Source: Parietaria judaica (taxonomy: Eukaryota; Streptophyta; Magnoliopsida; Rosales; Urticaceae). Taken from it: DNA of 64,000 bases. Position 1 is the first letter of the stretch, and the number at the start of each line of letters is the position of its first letter. The stretch covers positions 23,162,586-23,226,585 of the forward strand of contig OX940871.1 in the NCBI GenBank assembly GCA_954871525.1, read 5' to 3'. Both the position numbers and the translations under genes were made by a program. Shown here piece after piece: positions 1 to 11,905 of this stretch. The notes beneath the pieces are model-generated. The model had not been told where the DNA came from. It saw nothing but the letters and a program-made list of their open reading frames with translations, and searched no databases.

Positions 1-157
1 GGACGATTTTGCATATCCCGAAGCGCGAGGCCTCGTTCTCGATCTTGAAGATGTAGGAGATGGGATCTTGGAACTCGGCGAGGGTGGGGTGGTACTCCGG
101 CGCGAGGGGTAGGGTTTTGAGCCAGGAGAAGACCTCGGTGGGGTCGGAGGCCGCCAT
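1..157 (-). CDS. REF6: REF6/JMJ12-like histone H3K27 demethylase, N-terminal exon (partial)
   Basis: Read on the minus strand from the ATG at 157-155, the frame stays open to the window edge and encodes about 52 residues. It contains EVFSWLKTLPLAP, then HPTLAEFQDPISYIFKIE, then EASRFGICKIV. This is the start of the JmjN domain of plant JMJ demethylases, and the wording TLAEFQDP and the short leader fit REF6 better than ELF6. REF6 removes methyl groups from H3K27me3 in the nucleus through a JmjC domain and binds DNA through C-terminal C2H2 fingers; those parts lie outside the window. The gene is cut by the left edge, so integrity cannot be judged. The start is supported by the match to the REF6 leader and by a GA-rich leader upstream. 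Family call is firm; REF6 rather than a close paralogue is likely. Confidence 0.86.
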   Translation of the reverse strand, partial: MAASDPTEVFSWLKTLPLAPEYHPTLAEFQDPISYIFKIENEASRFGICKIV

Positions 158-372
158 TGACGAGCTCGATCAGCCTGAAACCACCCCAGGCTGGAGAGAG
201 AGAGAAAGCTTCATCGTCATCTTTTTGGGGGTTTCAATGGCAAATATATATATTATTATTACAGAGAGAGAGGAGAGCAGCGAAGGCAGAGGAAAGGAAG
301 CAGTAAAACTTGAAAAGGAGTGAGTGAGTGTGAGAGAGAGTGAAGAAGCATTTATGCTATATATATATATTG
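158..372 (-). promoter_or_regulatory. Likely 5' leader and core promoter of the REF6-like gene
   Basis: Upstream of the minus-strand start lie GA/CT-rich runs (about 193-206 and 265-280, also 331-345), common in plant 5' leaders. A long TATA-type stretch at 358-371 follows, in the right place and orientation for a core promoter. Assignment is by position and composition only. Confidence 0.45.
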
Positions 373-1044
373 CATTTCTTTTTTATAACGTTTAAAAAAT
401 TAACATTTAGAAATAGGATTGAGTTCAAATCTCGCAATTGAACTCCAACCTAATCTAACTCAATTTAATTAACTCCGTAATTATCGCCTTGGGTTAGGCT
501 CAACCCGAATGAATAATCGGATTGAATTGAGTTGGGTCGGCCTAATTGACCCAATTAATTTTTTAAATAATTAATTATTTATTTTTAATATATTTATGTA
601 TTTTAAATAATTAAAAATACACAAATAAAAAATAAAATACATTTAGAGTTTCATCTTTATATTTAGTCATTATTTAATGTCTATGACTACATATGTTTCT
701 AGTTTCTATTTAAAATCATATTTCTAGTTTAATTTGCGACTACGTTCCCTACTTCTGTTATTGGAATGTTTAAGATCATAATAACGTTTAATTTTTTAAT
801 TTGATGTTTAAAAGCATTATATTAAACTTATGTTTATTGATTAACAGTAAAATTTCAGTGTTATTCGGTATTTTTTTATTTCTTTATTTTAGTTCAGTTC
901 AATAACCCTACCCAACCCAGCCTAGAGTTTTTCGGGTTGGGTTGGACTGGGCCTTCAAAAATTGGGTCGGGTTTAGCTTTTACCTCGGGTCGACCCAATC
1001 CAACCCTGCACACCCATACTCGCAAGCGCTATAAGATAAGTTCT
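373..1044. other. AT-rich intergenic DNA with GGGTTGGGTT-type motifs at both sides
   Basis: No coding frame is supported. Stretches at 484-560 and 901-1014 carry repeated GGGTTGGG/CCCAACCC-like motifs. The right one ends in ccctgcacaccc, a style seen in the subterminal parts of hAT-type MITEs. No matching left terminus or target duplication was found, so no element is called. Confidence 0.3.
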
Positions 1045-2275
1045 CGTTAATGCCGCTCTTCAATCTATTTCGACATATGTGATGAGTTGTTTTAGTCTTG
1101 TGATTAGTCTTATTGATGATATCCATAAAATTAGTAAGGAATTTTAGTCGGGAGACGGAAGCAATCACCGGAAGATTCACTAGACGAAATAGATCGATCT
1201 TGGCTTTAGGGAAATGGGTTCTTTCAATCAAGCTTTGCTCGCGAAGAATATTTGGCGTCTCATTAGTTCACGTAATTAGCTCGTGGGAAAGTGCGGCTTG
1301 TTATTATCCCAACGGGGATGCCCTCTCGGCACAGATGGGTTCGTCGACCTCCTATGTTTGGCGTAGTCTCCTTTGTGGTCGCCCTAGTGCATGTTATCGC
1401 AGGCGGGTTGGTAACGGCGAAAATGTGGATATTTTGAGCGACAATTGGATTCCTAGCACTTACCTCTCTCCGTTTATTGATCCCCCTCCGATGCTCTGAA
1501 TATGAGGATTTGTGAGCTGAAGACTTGCACAAAAGAGTGGGATGTCGAATTTATTCGAGCAATGTTTAGCTTGGAGGATGCAACAGCCATCCTTAGCATT
1601 CATTATGCATACTCCAATAAGAAAGATGTGATTATGTGGCATTACTCTTCGAACGGCAAGTATTCTGTCAGAAGCAGATATCAGATCGGGTTTTGCTTCG
1701 ACATTCAATCATGGAACGACGTTCTCTTCTAGAAACGGAACATCCTGGAGGAGCAAGATTTGAAAGATTGCAACTCATCGAAAAGTAAAATTACACCTAT
1801 GGAGGGTTTGTATAAAGGTGGTGCCAACTCGCACTATTCTTTCTCGTCGTGATATTTGGTTGGATACGGGGTGTCTTTTGGTCATCTTGAGCATGAGACA
1901 GTTGGCCACTATTTTTTGGGATGTAAATCCATTCGTAAAATCTAGAAACTTTCCGGATTTTGAGGTATTATGGACCTCTTTGAACCAAGCATCGATCCTC
2001 TTTTTATCGTTTCCTCGGCACTCACCTCTCTGAGCCCGGGTGAGTCTGTTCTATTTCCATCCTTATGTGGCAAATCTAGAATAATATAAATAATGTTGAG
2101 AATAGAAGCAAATCGATGACTCAAGAAGACATTGTTCAGGGTGCTCTTAGTTACCTCTCAGAGTTAAGGGATGCTCAGAATACTAAAACTACAAAACCAT
2201 GGAACAAGACACCAGCTCCGGCTTGGAATCCTTTTGAGGGGAATTGTGTTGATATCCACTAAGCTACATCCGCCC
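1045..2275 (+). pseudogene. Degenerate LINE (L1-type) reverse transcriptase C-terminal fragment
   Basis: Broken plus-strand frames resemble the end of a plant L1-type reverse transcriptase and its zf-RVT region. Recognisable pieces are ALGKWVLSIK and YYPNGDALSAQMGSS, then YVWRSLLCGR and RVGNGENVDILSDNWIP (about 1200-1465). These are followed by KEWDVEFIRAMFS and WHYSSNGKYSVRS (about 1530-1680). Later pieces near 1815-1860 (VVPTRTILSRRDI) fit the zf-RVT cysteine/histidine area. Stops and frameshifts separate the pieces, so it is dead. The match fades near 2230-2275, about where the RNase H domain should begin. A possible tail of the same kind of element lies at 5490-5750. Confidence 0.7.
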
Positions 2276-2479
2276 CTACGACTACTATAGTAAGAAAGTC
2301 TTTAAATATATATCCATGGGAGAATTTACATTGAGCCGAGCGGTATCGGCCGCTCCTACTCAATCCTAGATTCCGAGCCTATTTTTTTTTAATATTTTAA
2401 TATATTTACACGATAAGTAATATTAAAAAATTACTCATGATATTGTCAAACTTTCATTGTGGTTTAGTGAAAAAGAGGT

Positions 2480-2872
2480 ACAACATAACTTTTCTTTTTG
2501 ATAGGAGGTCCAAGGTTCAATTCCCACTATAAGCATAAACATGTACTTTTTTTCTTTATTATTGTGTATTTTCCAATGATAAATCTATAAAAATTACTAA
2601 AAAGTCCAACAACAAAAAAAAACTATCCGTCGTAAAAAAAAAAAAAAACCACTGTCAGTCGTAACTAATATATATATATTAATAGATCTCACACGTGTTA
2701 TTAAACTCTCTATTAGTAAAAAAAAAATATTAACAAATAAGTTATTAAACTACTATAAGCATAAATATTGTATTTTTTTCTTCATTGTTTTGTATATCTA
2801 AATGAAAAATCTATAAAAATTACTAAAAAGTCAACAAAGAAACACTATCCTTCATAACTAATATATATATAG
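2480..2872. repeat. Imperfect tandem duplication (about 230-bp unit), second copy split by a solo LTR
   Basis: The stretch from gcataaacatgtac near 2531 to the taatatatatat/agatctcacac block near 2700 recurs from about 2758 (gcataaatattg, then ctataaaaattactaaaaagtc). The second copy runs to 2872, is interrupted by the LTR at 2873-4777, and resumes at 4778 with tagatagatctcacacatattattaaact. The two copies differ at many positions, so the duplication is old and predates the LTR insertion. Confidence 0.6.
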
Positions 2873-4777
2873 TGTTGGAAATCGGGGTAACAGTTCCGAC
2901 TTCCTTACCACGATAATAGCCTCCAAAGCGTCCTGGTAACATTTAAAAAATTATTTTAAAGCGGAAAACTTGCTACCGTACCGACGACACGGATATCGGG
3001 TAATGAGCATTTCGTTAAGACCCAATAAATATTTCGAATTTAATATTTCATAACCATTATTAATAATATAGTCGAAAAGGAAATAATAGAAAGCAGTAAA
3101 TGTTTGCATTTATTGACCCAATGCATAAGGCTGTACCTCAAAGACGATTTCGGTTGCGCGTTCTGACTAGGGCAGGGCTCCGCCGGTGCTGAGGGAAACT
3201 CCCGTGATCTTCCGGGATATTCTCCTGGACTCCTCGTACCGAAGCGTGAGCTTCGCTGGCAGGACTCTGTCGCAAAATTTAACTGACGGTTCTTTTGAAG
3301 CTACCGGAGAAAAATATCTCCTAAGCCGAACAAGAAGATAGATCAGAAGCAGAAAACTCGCAGACCCTAAAGAGAGAGGGAGAGCTCGATTTTTTTCTCT
3401 GAGGAAGGTGTGAAAAATGTGTAGAATGAGCCTCCTATTTATAGGCTCAAGCTGTAACTGATTTGGAGATTTTCCCTCCCTTTATTCGAATTTTATTAAT
3501 TTAATTTAATTAATTATTTCAATCCATGGTCCAGATTCAATCTCATCTAAATCCAATGGATATAATTAATCAAGGATTTAATTAAATAATGATACATGAT
3601 AAGATCAAAATATTTAATCTTATCATCATATTAATTAAATTCGAATTTGTTGATGATTATCTAGATCCAATGGTTAAAAATAAATTTTAAACCAATCCCA
3701 TGGATCAAATTAATTAGGGATAAAATCAAATGCCCTAGGGTTTCACTGAAACCCTAATTCGAATTCTTATCCTCTTTATTATTCAAATTATATATTGTAT
3801 ATATATAATATTAATTAATTTCTAATTCGACGGTAAAGATTAAATCTCAAAACCAATCCAACGGACACAATTAATTAAGCAAATTCGAAATACCTAAACT
3901 TGGTCACCAAGCTTCAATTTCAAATTACATTTAGGGTTCAAATCAATTATCTCAATCCAACGGTTGATATTAAATCATAACCGATCCAATGGATTAAATT
4001 GCTTTTAGGGTTTTGCCAAAATACCAAAATATTATGTACTTATGCCGGAAATATATAATATCCAATTCTCACTATTCGAATTAGCTAGGGTTTGTATTTA
4101 CTAAACCCTAATTCGAATTTACACACATATGAATATATTTTAATCACGTACGTATCATCCGTTACGGAGCTATCTTGGGGACCATGGACCCGTATCACTT
4201 AAGCTCCAACGAACTGCTAGTTGTTCGTCAAACCTCGACGTGATTCCACTATAGACCCGAGGCTGCACTCTTTAGTGATACAGTATATATTATTCCCTTA
4301 TAACAGCAGGGTGTCCATTGATACAATCAAATTCGGGTTATTGTCCTTTCACTTGATGACTCACACATGAGCAGGCGGTTTTTACCGTAATGCCCCTCAT
4401 TGCATTTTCCTCCTTGACTCAGTCAGTAATATTATGAGCAACTCACTTATGGTTCGATTCATAAGTTGACACACACATAATCCAGAATAGGATTGTCACT
4501 TGGTCACATTAATGACCTTACACGATTAATGGGCTCCCACCCAGTTAATCAGGTCACGGACATTATAAGTTCATTAATTATTAGTATTAATTCTTCCTCA
4601 CATCGACTCTGTTGTGATAATAATAGCATAATTGCATCCTTTATGAACTAAGGAATCTAACATTCTATTTTACTCTACCGAAAACTATAATAAGAATAAC
4701 ATAATAAGTATCATCTTTATTCAGCGACTTGTCATAATCTTTTACAAATGGATAAATACAGACACATATGTCCAACA
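2873..4777. mobile_element. Solo LTR, 1905 bp, with perfect 5-bp target duplication
   Basis: The segment starts TGTTGG and ends CCAACA, the inverted dinucleotide-type ends of an LTR. It is flanked on both sides by TATAG (2868-2872 and 4778-4782), a perfect 5-bp target site duplication. No internal retrotransposon genes are present, so it is a solo LTR left by recombination between two LTRs. Related copies are at 17740-18688 (diverged) and 51160-53212 (5'-truncated, closer). This copy lacks roughly 300 bp present in the latter (between its ataagttg and the cacacataatcc block). The family cannot be named from an LTR alone. Confidence 0.85.
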
Positions 4778-5489
4778 TATAGATAGATCTCACACATATT
4801 ATTAAACTAAAAAAATATTTTAACAAATACATCATTAAACTATTCCATATTCATGTTATTCAATTATTAATTTATCGTACAATGACTGAGTATTCAACAA
4901 TTTTTTTAAAACAGAAATATAATTCATAATTTTGTAAGGATTAAATATAAGATAATTATCTAAAACTTTTACAATTATTTCAAAAAAAAAATCTAAAACT
5001 TTGACATATTATTTTAATAATAGTAATTTAATGGGTGAACATTATTCTTATAGTTAAAAATCATTTTTTATAATTAATCATGGATAAATAAGTAAAATAT
5101 TTAGTTATTATATTTTGTAGATTTTGTGCAAACAAATACGTTATAAAAGTGAGATTGATTGTCAAATAATATTTTATATGATATATTAAGAAAAATATAT
5201 TTTATTGTATCGATGACGAGATTGTAATGAATTATTTTTTAGTTGATAAAAATTCATAGACGACAATTTTAACGCAATATATGTCATTATGTTGCACGTT
5301 TTAATATTCTATCTTATTTTAAAAATTACGTTATGTTATTTTTCACCCCCACTCATAACATTTTCTGACTTTGCCTCTGTATATATCTATTTAAAATAAA
5401 AAACTTTTTAATAAATTAAACTAAGGAATTCATCTTTTAGCTCTTAGATCGAGGTTTTTTTTTTTTTTTTTTCTGCTTCAACCCAAGAG
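4778..5489. other. AT-rich intergenic DNA, no gene seen
   Basis: After the resumed tandem copy (to about 4840) the sequence is AT-rich with no supported frame. A T run sits near 5455-5473. Confidence 0.5.
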
Positions 5490-5750
5490 GCTGTAATGAA
5501 ATCACACATGATCTTGCCAAACTCACCATTAAGGCTAGATGAAATTTCGTTTAGTTGGATTATGTTCCGCCAAGTGTTGGATATTTCTTCTTAGTGACTC
5601 TAGTTATAATAGGGGAGTCCTGACCCTTGTTCAGGACGCTACCTTGGTTGTTGTCAATGATAATATGATGTGGAGTACTCGTCCTGCCCGAGCCATACCC
5701 ATTAGAGGGACTCGAAGGGTTTTATAAAGCTCGTCTCTCCTTAAAAACAA
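5490..5750 (+). pseudogene. Possible LINE 3' end (RNase H tail)
   Basis: Around 5487-5540 a plus-strand frame reads PRGCNEITHDLAKL, close to the final CNExAHxLAKLAL motif of the RNase H domain in plant LINEs. A further piece near 5608-5660 reads GVLTLVQDATLVVVNDN. Short and broken. It may be the missing end of the LINE relic at 1045-2275, separated by deletion and insertion, or a separate fragment. Confidence 0.4.
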
Positions 5751-6796
5751 AAGCACAATCATATAACAAAGGTTTTAACTTTAAGAAACCTTATCATTCT
5801 CCCATTATATATAGTCGGTAAACTTTTTTTTACGAGTGTTAATTTTTTGTGGAATTTTTTTGTGTATAAGAATTTTTTTTCTTAAATGTCTTTCGACTTT
5901 TTGGCTCTTAAATTTTAAACTGAGTAAAAAAAATAAATTATTTTCTTTAATTGTTTCACATTATCCCCTAGAAAATACATTTAACAATGTTCCAAAATCT
6001 TATCTTGGAGAAATTATTTTGAGTTTTTTTTTATTATGATATTATTTTTATATTTTGAGTCAATTTTATTATCTTTTAATCTTTTAATTTTTTGTAAACC
6101 GATTTTAAGTTTTAATGGAAAGACCCAAATCCTTAAGTAAAATACAAACCAAATTACAACACGTGTGACTCCGTGATTGTTGTGGGATTTTTTCCTCAAC
6201 ATATATCATTAAACAATAATAGCGCTAACAAAACTAAGCTACGTGTGTATATACAAACATATCTTGATTTTTGGTATTCTTTGTATTTTTTTTTTTATAA
6301 ATAATATACAAAATTATGTTAATACTGATTGTGGAAGAAGACTTTCTAGTTTTTATCTTATGCATATGCAAAAATGTTAATATCGTTGTGTTTTTTTTTT
6401 TTTTTTTTTTTTTTTGCATGCAGCGAAATGTCGAAATAAATATGATAATTACATATGCAAAAATGTTAATGTTAATATCGTTGTGTTAATATTGATATTC
6501 TTAAAGCAAAACAATCCAATGAGGCAGTTACTTTTATTCGAAAGAAATATGATAATTTCCTTACAAAATAAATGAAACATCTAAAATAAATATATTGTTG
6601 CACTTTAAAAATATACAAACAAGTGGAAATGTAAAATGATGAGGCATAGTAGAAGAGATTGAAAATTCTATATTTTTTTTAGAAAATATATAATTTGAAA
6701 GAAGTGGAACCAAAGTTGAGGATTCTTTTATCAACGAATTCGCACTTTTTTAAAAAATATTGTTGAAAAATATTGCAGTTAAATAAAATTGAGATA
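5751..6796. other. AT-rich intergenic DNA with long T runs, no gene seen
   Basis: Contains homopolymer T tracts (about 6289-6298 and 6391-6414) and simple AT-rich sequence. The small open frames here are low-complexity and not supported. Confidence 0.5.
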
Positions 6797-6804
6797 GCGT
6801 CGAG

Positions 6805-7588
6805 TAGGGGTGAAAATTTTGTCACCGTTTATCGGTATCGTCTCGGTATCGGTATCGATCTCGGATCGGTTTAAAAAAAACCGATAAATTTAGTTTAAAA
6901 CCGAGAACCGATACTTATCGGTATCGGAAACCGATACCGATACCGAGAACGATACTGATACCAAATTTCTCGAATATCGGTATCGGTTTCGGTTTTGAAC
7001 TACATGTCGTTTTTTATTATACTACATGTCGTTTTTTTATAATATAACAGATTTTATATTACAATGCATATAGGTTTGTAACGTTGAATATAATATATAT
7101 GCAATAATTATGCTTTTATATTTGTTAAATGAAAGTTTCTTTTAATTGTTTATTGTAGAAGAAAACTTCGAAGTTCCCGTTTCAACTTCCGTCCCCTCCG
7201 CTCTTACCGGTGGTATTAGTAACATGGCCAAGAAAAAACACGAGGCGAAATCAAAGAAAAAAGAGAAGGCGAAACCAAAATCAAAGAAAAAGAAATGACA
7301 TGTTTTAATTATGTTTGATGTTTTTATGTATTAGACATGTATTTTTATATTTCGGACATGGTATTTTGTATTATTTTTGGATTTTTCCCCGGGTTATTCT
7401 CGGTTTATGTCTCGGTTTATTTATCGGTTTTCGTTTATTTTTTCTCGGTCTCGGTATATGTTTGATAAAAAACCAATAAATTTTAGAACCGATACCAATA
7501 CCAATACCAAAAAAAAAAAATCTCGATTATTCAATACCAATACCAAAAAATACTAATTTACCGATTATCGGTACCGGTTTCACCCCTA
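6805..7588. mobile_element. Non-autonomous hAT-type element, 784 bp, perfect 8-bp target duplication
   Basis: The left end TAGGGGTGAAA and the right end TTTCACCCCTA are exact inverted repeats. The 8-bp flanks GCGTCGAG (6797-6804 and 7589-7596) are identical, which is the hAT signature. Both subterminal regions are full of short TATCGG/CCGATA motifs, as expected for transposase-binding clusters. Inside, near 7156-7299 (plus), an open stretch ends in a lysine-rich tail (AKKKHEAKSKKKEKAK and similar) and a stop. This looks like the 3' end of a coding region left after internal deletion. Confidence 0.88.
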
Positions 7589-7596
7589 GCGTCGAG

Positions 7597-8886
7597 TCGG
7601 TCAAAATGTCGAACACTCTATCCAATTACTGGGATTTGTTCCGACGTTTGAACGTTACGTAAAACTGTCATATAGATTATGAAGATTATAAATATTGAAT
7701 TCAATTTATTATGGCCCATTATTATTAGCCGTTATAGAATTGATTGAGTATTAATTCTTGTTTCCTCTCCGCATCTATAAATTGACGTGACCTCGACCCT
7801 TTTCGACATACCGATTGCAAAACCGCTTTCTGAAAAATTCTCCAGATACGAGTTTGCTTCTCAGTTCTTTCACTCTGCAAATTCAATTTTTGATGTTTTC
7901 CATGTTTTTTGTCGTGAGTCTTTCGGTAACTAAGTTCAAGAAGTTTTCGTTTGCCGGCGGACTTCGAAGTTCACGGTCGTCCCGTTATATCCTGGGAAGC
8001 TATCGCATAACAAACCTTAAGCACGTAGAGTAGGTGAATCAAGCTTTAAGGAGAGCGTCCAATGCAACTCGAGAATCACTAACAATTTTCTCTTTTATAG
8101 GATACAAAGAACCTTTTTTCGGTTCAAATCGACAAGCCGATGGTCGTCAAATTCAAGAACACGTTGACATGTATCATCGAATATTTTCACTAGTGTTTTG
8201 TTATCATTTGTTTCTCATGTATTATCATCATCTATAGAAAATATATCTAACAAAAATTATAAATTATAAATATGTAATGATCTTAAAAATCATAAATTAG
8301 GAACTCTTATAATATTTGTAGAAATTATTAGAGTTAAATGAATAATTTATTCTTATTAAAAAAATTATAATTTTTTTACAGAAGTAGAATCAAAGATTTA
8401 AATAATTTATAATTAATATTTATATTTAATGAAATTATAAGAAATACTTATTCTGTGTCAAATTTTTTGAAAAATTGCTCATCGTGGGCGTAAAAAAATT
8501 ACTAATAATTGGTGGATTTTTTAAAAAAATTGTACAAAATAGAAAGAAAAAAAAAATAGCGAACAGTATCATTTAGCTATACAAATATGTAGACTCGCCT
8601 AACAACTACCCATTTACCTTATTTTTCTAATTCAATTAAATAATTGGTAATGACAAGAATATCTTATTACCTATATGGTCAACATCATATTTAAAAGAAC
8701 TTGTACTTCAACAGGATCTGAATTTCGATTTTAAGAAAAACATTTTAATTTCGATTGAACAAGATCTGCGGCATGCAAAACCATAAGTATGTTGTCGTTT
8801 ATGCGGTTGATATCGAATTTTACCACATTATTTTGTGGTAGTTATTTGTCGTTGTTAATTTTAATGTTAATTTAATTTTGGTGTTC
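7597..8886. other. Unassigned intergenic DNA, possible old LTR piece, then AT-rich
   Basis: Near 7774-7790 there is a TATA-like ctataaattgacgtg followed by a stretch without clear coding potential (7800-8240). This could be part of an old LTR or promoter-bearing repeat, but no ends were found. The rest to 8850 is AT-rich. The first partial copy of the 700-bp tandem unit begins near 8850. Confidence 0.3.
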
Positions 8887-9580
8887 GGTAGAGCTGCACA
8901 TCATTAATCGCGCAACAATAGGTTGAGAGCTTTAGACACGGGAACAGAACTGAAAGCAAGGTTCTTAGTAATGCCTTCTGCCCTTTTGCATCGCAATCAA
9001 AATCGCAAAAATCGCGAAATCCCTGGTCGCGATGCATCGCGATGGGCTTGGTCGCGGCGCGTCGCGATCAAGTCGCGATTCAGCGAGGAAAAAAGACTCA
9101 TTTTTGCGGCAAAAGTTTTTATTTGTATCCAATGTTTTATTTTGTTAGTTTTTATCCGAATTTAACTATCAATATTTATTAATTAAGTATGTTATTTATT
9201 TTAAAATTAATAAATATGATAAAACAAATAAATAAATATGATAAAACAAGATATTAAAAAAAAGTTATATTATTCATTGTGAATATTACAATATGGTGGA
9301 AGAAGTTGTAAATATTCAGTGTAAATATTACAAGATGCCTCACTAAAACCTCTCTTGAAAAACCCTCCTTAGGGACATAAAACCAAGGTAAAACGTGTTA
9401 TTTTCGCCACAAACTAAAACACCACACGGATCGATGACGTGGCATTATATTGGCCGTCGGATTCAGGCACCAAATCGCGAACAATCGCGACTTTTGCCCA
9501 AAAATTGCGATTGATCGCGATCTGTAAAATAGAGTCGCGACCAGTAGAATCGCAACTTGCGATCATCGATGTGCAGCTAG
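8887..9580. mobile_element. MITE-like element with TCGCGA-rich ends, inserted in tandem copy 1
   Basis: Left terminus contains agctgcacatc (892-902 of this kb) and the right terminus gatgtgcagct as its inverted copy. Near-identical 8-bp flanks tggtgttc (8879-8886) and gggtgttc (9581-9588) fit a hAT-size target duplication with one change. Comparison with the uninterrupted tandem copies (ttggcgttcttgatg) confirms that this segment is an insertion. TCGCGA and related motifs cluster inside each end. The exact terminal bases are uncertain by a few positions. Confidence 0.68.
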
Positions 9581-9847
9581 GGGTGTTCCTGATGTTCATC
9601 TTGTGTACTTGAGTATGCATAAGTGCTCTAAAAAACTGACCTGAAATTTACAATAAATTGAAAAAGTAACTTTAGGGGGGCTTATAGCATTTACTCTAGC
9701 ATTTATATGTTCTACACGGTGTACAGTCATTACAACATCAACAGTACTATAAATTATTAAAAAAATCTTTAGGGACCCGTTTTATATTCATAATAAGAAT
9801 CCTACTCTCCAGTGAGAGCCATAAATAAATTCAACCACTAGTACGAA

Positions 9848-10319
9848 CAACGACGGAACTACGTATAGTTCAAAAGGGGCCACGGCCCCGGTAGATTTGC
9901 TTGATTTCTATATTGTAGCTACGAGAATCTGAATTTTGGAGATCATCAAAGACTAGCTCGGCCCCCCTCCCGATGTTTTCTGCCTCACAATTTTTTGTTT
10001 CTCCTCTTCTCACGAGATTTGTTCTCCCACCTCTTCATCAAAGTTCTTCTTCTTCATCTTTACTATGGTTTCGTTTTCATTTGTTGTCGTTTGTTTCTAT
10101 AAAGCAGTAATGGTTGAGTTGATTGTGGGAGTGAAGATCTAGATTCTAAATGCAAGATTGATAATTTCTTAGCAGTCCAAGTGTTTGTAGTTTTGCTTCT
10201 AAGAAAATAACTACAGTGACCTTTTATTTATTTAGTTGATTTAATCTTGTTTTATGAATCAATAATTTATGTGAAAAAAATCCGGCCCCCCTTGTCCCGA
10301 ATTTCTAGTTCCGTCACTG
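9848..10319. mobile_element. hAT-type MITE, 472 bp, perfect 8-bp target duplication
   Basis: Ends caacgacggaacta and tagttccgtcactg are imperfect inverted repeats (the CAGTGrCGGAAC style of plant hAT elements). The flanks AGTACGAA (9840-9847 and 10320-10327) match perfectly. The empty site is visible in tandem copies 2 and 3 (ctagtacgaaac). GGCCCCG/CGGGGCC-type blocks lie inside both ends. A related element is at 47832-48390. Confidence 0.88.
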
Positions 10320-11905
10320 AGTACGAAACATTTATTACACTACAGCTTCGAACTGTAGAGTAGAATTTTCACGATGCTAATTAAGTCTCGAGAAAGGTAG
10401 GGAGGTATAAACTAAATTAAGCGGATATCGTTATCAACAAGAAAAATCTTGGCACACAGAGATCCTGACTACGCGAGCTTTTTGGATTTTAACCGAAATT
10501 CGACGTTTAGGCACTAAAAAGAAGATTTATTGTTCAAGTAAATTTTTTTGAATTTTTTATGTGGATATATTTTGTGTTCTTTACATTCCTATAGTCTTTT
10601 TAATGTACACATAGTGTTCTCGAGGTTCATATGGTGTTCTTGATGTTCATATAATATTTTTAATGTTAATTTGATTTTGGCGTTCTTGATGTTTATATTG
10701 TGTAATCGAGTATGCATATGCGTTAAAAAAATTGACCTAAAATAACAATAAATTCAAAAAGTTGCGTTTTTTTGGCTTATACATTGGAATTCGATTAAAA
10801 AAATTCTCATGGAAACATACGTAAGGATTAAATTGCCGACAATAAATGCTACAGGAAATGCTATAACATTTCCTATAGCATTTATATGTTCTACAGGGTG
10901 TATGGTTGTTACAACATCAACGGTACTATTTAATTACTAAAAAATTCTTTAGGGATACGTATTATATTCATAATAAGAGTCGTACTCTCCAATGGAACTC
11001 ATAACTAAATTCAACCACTAGTACGAAACATTTATTATACCACGTCTCAGAACCGTAGATTAAAATGTTCACAACGCTATTTAAGTATCGAGAAAGGTAA
11101 GGAGGTATAAAAAAATTAAGTGGATATCGTCATCAACAAGAAAAATCTTGGCACACAAAGATCTTGAATACGTTAGCTTTATGGATTTTACCGAATTTTG
11201 ACTTTTAGGCCCTCAAAAGGAAGATTTTTTTGTTCAAGTAAATGTTTTTAATTTTTTTTTATGTGGTTATGTTTTGTGTTCTTTACATTCATGTAGTATT
11301 TATCAGTGTTCACATAGTGTTCTCGAGGTTCATATGGTGTTCTTGATGTTCATATAAAATTTTAAATGTTAATTTGATTTTGGTGTTATTGATGTTCATA
11401 TTGTGTACTCGAGTATGCATATGTGCTCTAAAAAATTGACCTGAAATATACAATCAATCCTAAAAGTAACTTTTTTTGGGGCTTATACATTGTAATTTGA
11501 CTAGAAAAAAAATCTCATGAAAAATACGTAAGGATTAAATTGACGACGATAAATGCTTTAGGAAATGCTATAGCATTTCCTGTAGCATTTATATGTTTTA
11601 TACAGTGTACAGTCGTTACAACATCAACAGTAGTATAAATTATTCAAAATTTCTTTCGGGACCCCTATTATATTCGTAGTCTCCAGTGGGAGTCATAACT
11701 AAATTCAATCACTAGTACGAAACATATATTATACTACGACTCTGAATCGTAGCGTAAAATTTTCACAACGCTATTTAACTCTTGAGTAATGTAGGGAGGT
11801 ATAAAGTTTTTAAAGCGGATATCGGCATCAACTAGAAAAATCTAGGCACACAGAGATTTCGAATATGTGAGCTTTTTGGATTTTAACCGAATTTCGTTGT
11901 TTAGG

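Larger units (their letters stand above)
8850..11905. repeat. Tandem array of a ~700-bp non-coding unit, three copies
   Basis: The same order of blocks recurs three times: ttttggtgttcttgatgtt, gagtatgcatatg, gctatagcatttcc, ggaggtataaa, then ggcacacagagat. The anchor ggaggtataa lies near 10400, 11101 and 11794, giving spacings of about 700 and 693 bp. The first copy is longer because it holds two transposon insertions (8887-9580 and 9848-10319). No coding frame runs through the units. Confidence 0.8.

Noticed and set aside
60..323. Plus-strand open frame of 87 codons at the left edge
   Set aside because: It is the antisense of the REF6-like first exon and its GA-rich leader.
6234..6419. Lysine-rich minus-strand frame
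   Set aside because: It is the translation of a long T run and AT-rich DNA.
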